From Ruminococcus sp. AF31-8BH (GTDB lineage Bacteria > Bacillota > Clostridia > Lachnospirales > Lachnospiraceae): 64,000 nucleotides of DNA. Location of the stretch: the NCBI RefSeq assembly GCF_003460605.1, contig NZ_QTVN01000004.1:233383-297382 (forward strand), in the 5' to 3' direction. The position numbers were made by a program, and so were the translations under genes. Position 1 is the first letter of the stretch. The number at the start of each line of letters is the position of its first letter. Under the pieces are notes generated by a model. It saw only the letters and a list, made by a program, of their open reading frames with translations. It was not told the origin of the DNA and did no database searches. Shown in pieces: positions 63,981 to 64,000 of the stretch.

Positions 63981-64000
63981 GGTCAAGCCCTCACCCTATT
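63981..64000 (-). rRNA. 23S ribosomal RNA, 3' end only (gene continues beyond the window)
   Basis: The reverse complement of the last 20 bases reads AATAGGGTGAGGGCTTGACC, the conserved 3' end of bacterial 23S rRNA (E. coli equivalent ...GTGAGGCTTAACC). Downstream on the minus strand come the hairpin GTTCCATC/GATGGAAC (about 63934-63960) and the terminator at 63816-63845. No 5S gene lies between them. Confidence 0.75.

Overview
The window looks like a chromosomal segment of a Gram-positive gut anaerobe of the Lachnospiraceae (Clostridia), of the Blautia/Ruminococcus type. The basis is the gene content (NSS transporter, YesM/YesN-type regulators, GH78 rhamnosidase, lipoprotein and Sec-secreted binding proteins, Rrf2 regulator, F-type ATPase with AtpI/AtpZ-like leaders), the AGGAGG ribosome sites and the moderate GC content. 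The genus is inference. Most genes lie on the minus strand. The right edge cuts the 3' end of a minus-strand 23S rRNA gene, and the left edge cuts the start of an amidohydrolase.

Layout. 1-2.7 kb: polar amino-acid ABC transporter followed by an amidohydrolase, behind a promoter and two tandem terminator-like hairpins. 2.75-4.4 kb: dapA-dapB (lysine/diaminopimelate). 4.5-6.3 kb: corrinoid adenosyltransferase and a two-OB-fold SSB-like protein flanked by inverted copies of a palindromic repeat. 6.4-8.3 kb: typA (plus strand). 8.4-11.9 kb: NSS amino-acid transporter, aminotransferase and GT2 glycosyltransferase. 12-19.5 kb: complete F1Fo ATP synthase operon (AtpZ-like, atpI, B, E, F, H, A, G, D, C), whose c subunit has two carboxylates typical of Na+ rotors and which carries a structured insertion between atpG and atpD. 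19.8-21.9 kb: solitary sugar-binding lipoprotein and an RluA-type pseudouridine synthase. 21.9-25.5 kb: large polytopic membrane protein plus a polyprenyl-phosphate-type glycosyltransferase, separated by a full-length palindromic MITE-like element. 25.69-26.51 kb: a gene-less stretch with its own strong promoter, UP-like A/T tract, many hairpins and a strong terminator, i.e. a candidate large structured non-coding RNA of about 0.8 kb. 26.7-29.0 kb: aconitase-superfamily hydratase. 29-33 kb: small conserved proteins, RNase H with a viroplasmin domain, a 2-hydroxyacid dehydrogenase and a membrane protein. 33-37 kb: murF, ddl and an L,D-transpeptidase (cell wall). 37-38.3 kb: aminotransferase. 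38.5-46.9 kb: YesM/YesN two-component system, divergent sugar-binding protein and a secreted 1208-residue alpha-L-rhamnosidase. 47-50 kb: rRNA methyltransferase, a nine-cysteine mini-protein and a radical SAM enzyme. 50-55.4 kb: DUF308 membrane protein, TetR regulator, OmpR-type regulator and a very large histidine kinase. 55.7-61.6 kb: oppA-oppB-oppC-oppD-oppF peptide transporter. 62-63.6 kb: Rrf2 regulator with an autoregulatory-looking operator and a secreted protein of unknown role. 63.8-64 kb: terminator and 3' end of an rRNA operon.

How the genes fit together. Import of amino acids and peptides (three transport systems), lysine/diaminopimelate synthesis, MurF, Ddl and the L,D-transpeptidase all feed peptidoglycan metabolism. 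The ATP synthase probably couples to sodium. The YesMN/binding-protein/GH78 group is a plant-glycan (rhamnoside) response module without local permeases. At least three families of palindromic repeats are scattered between genes.
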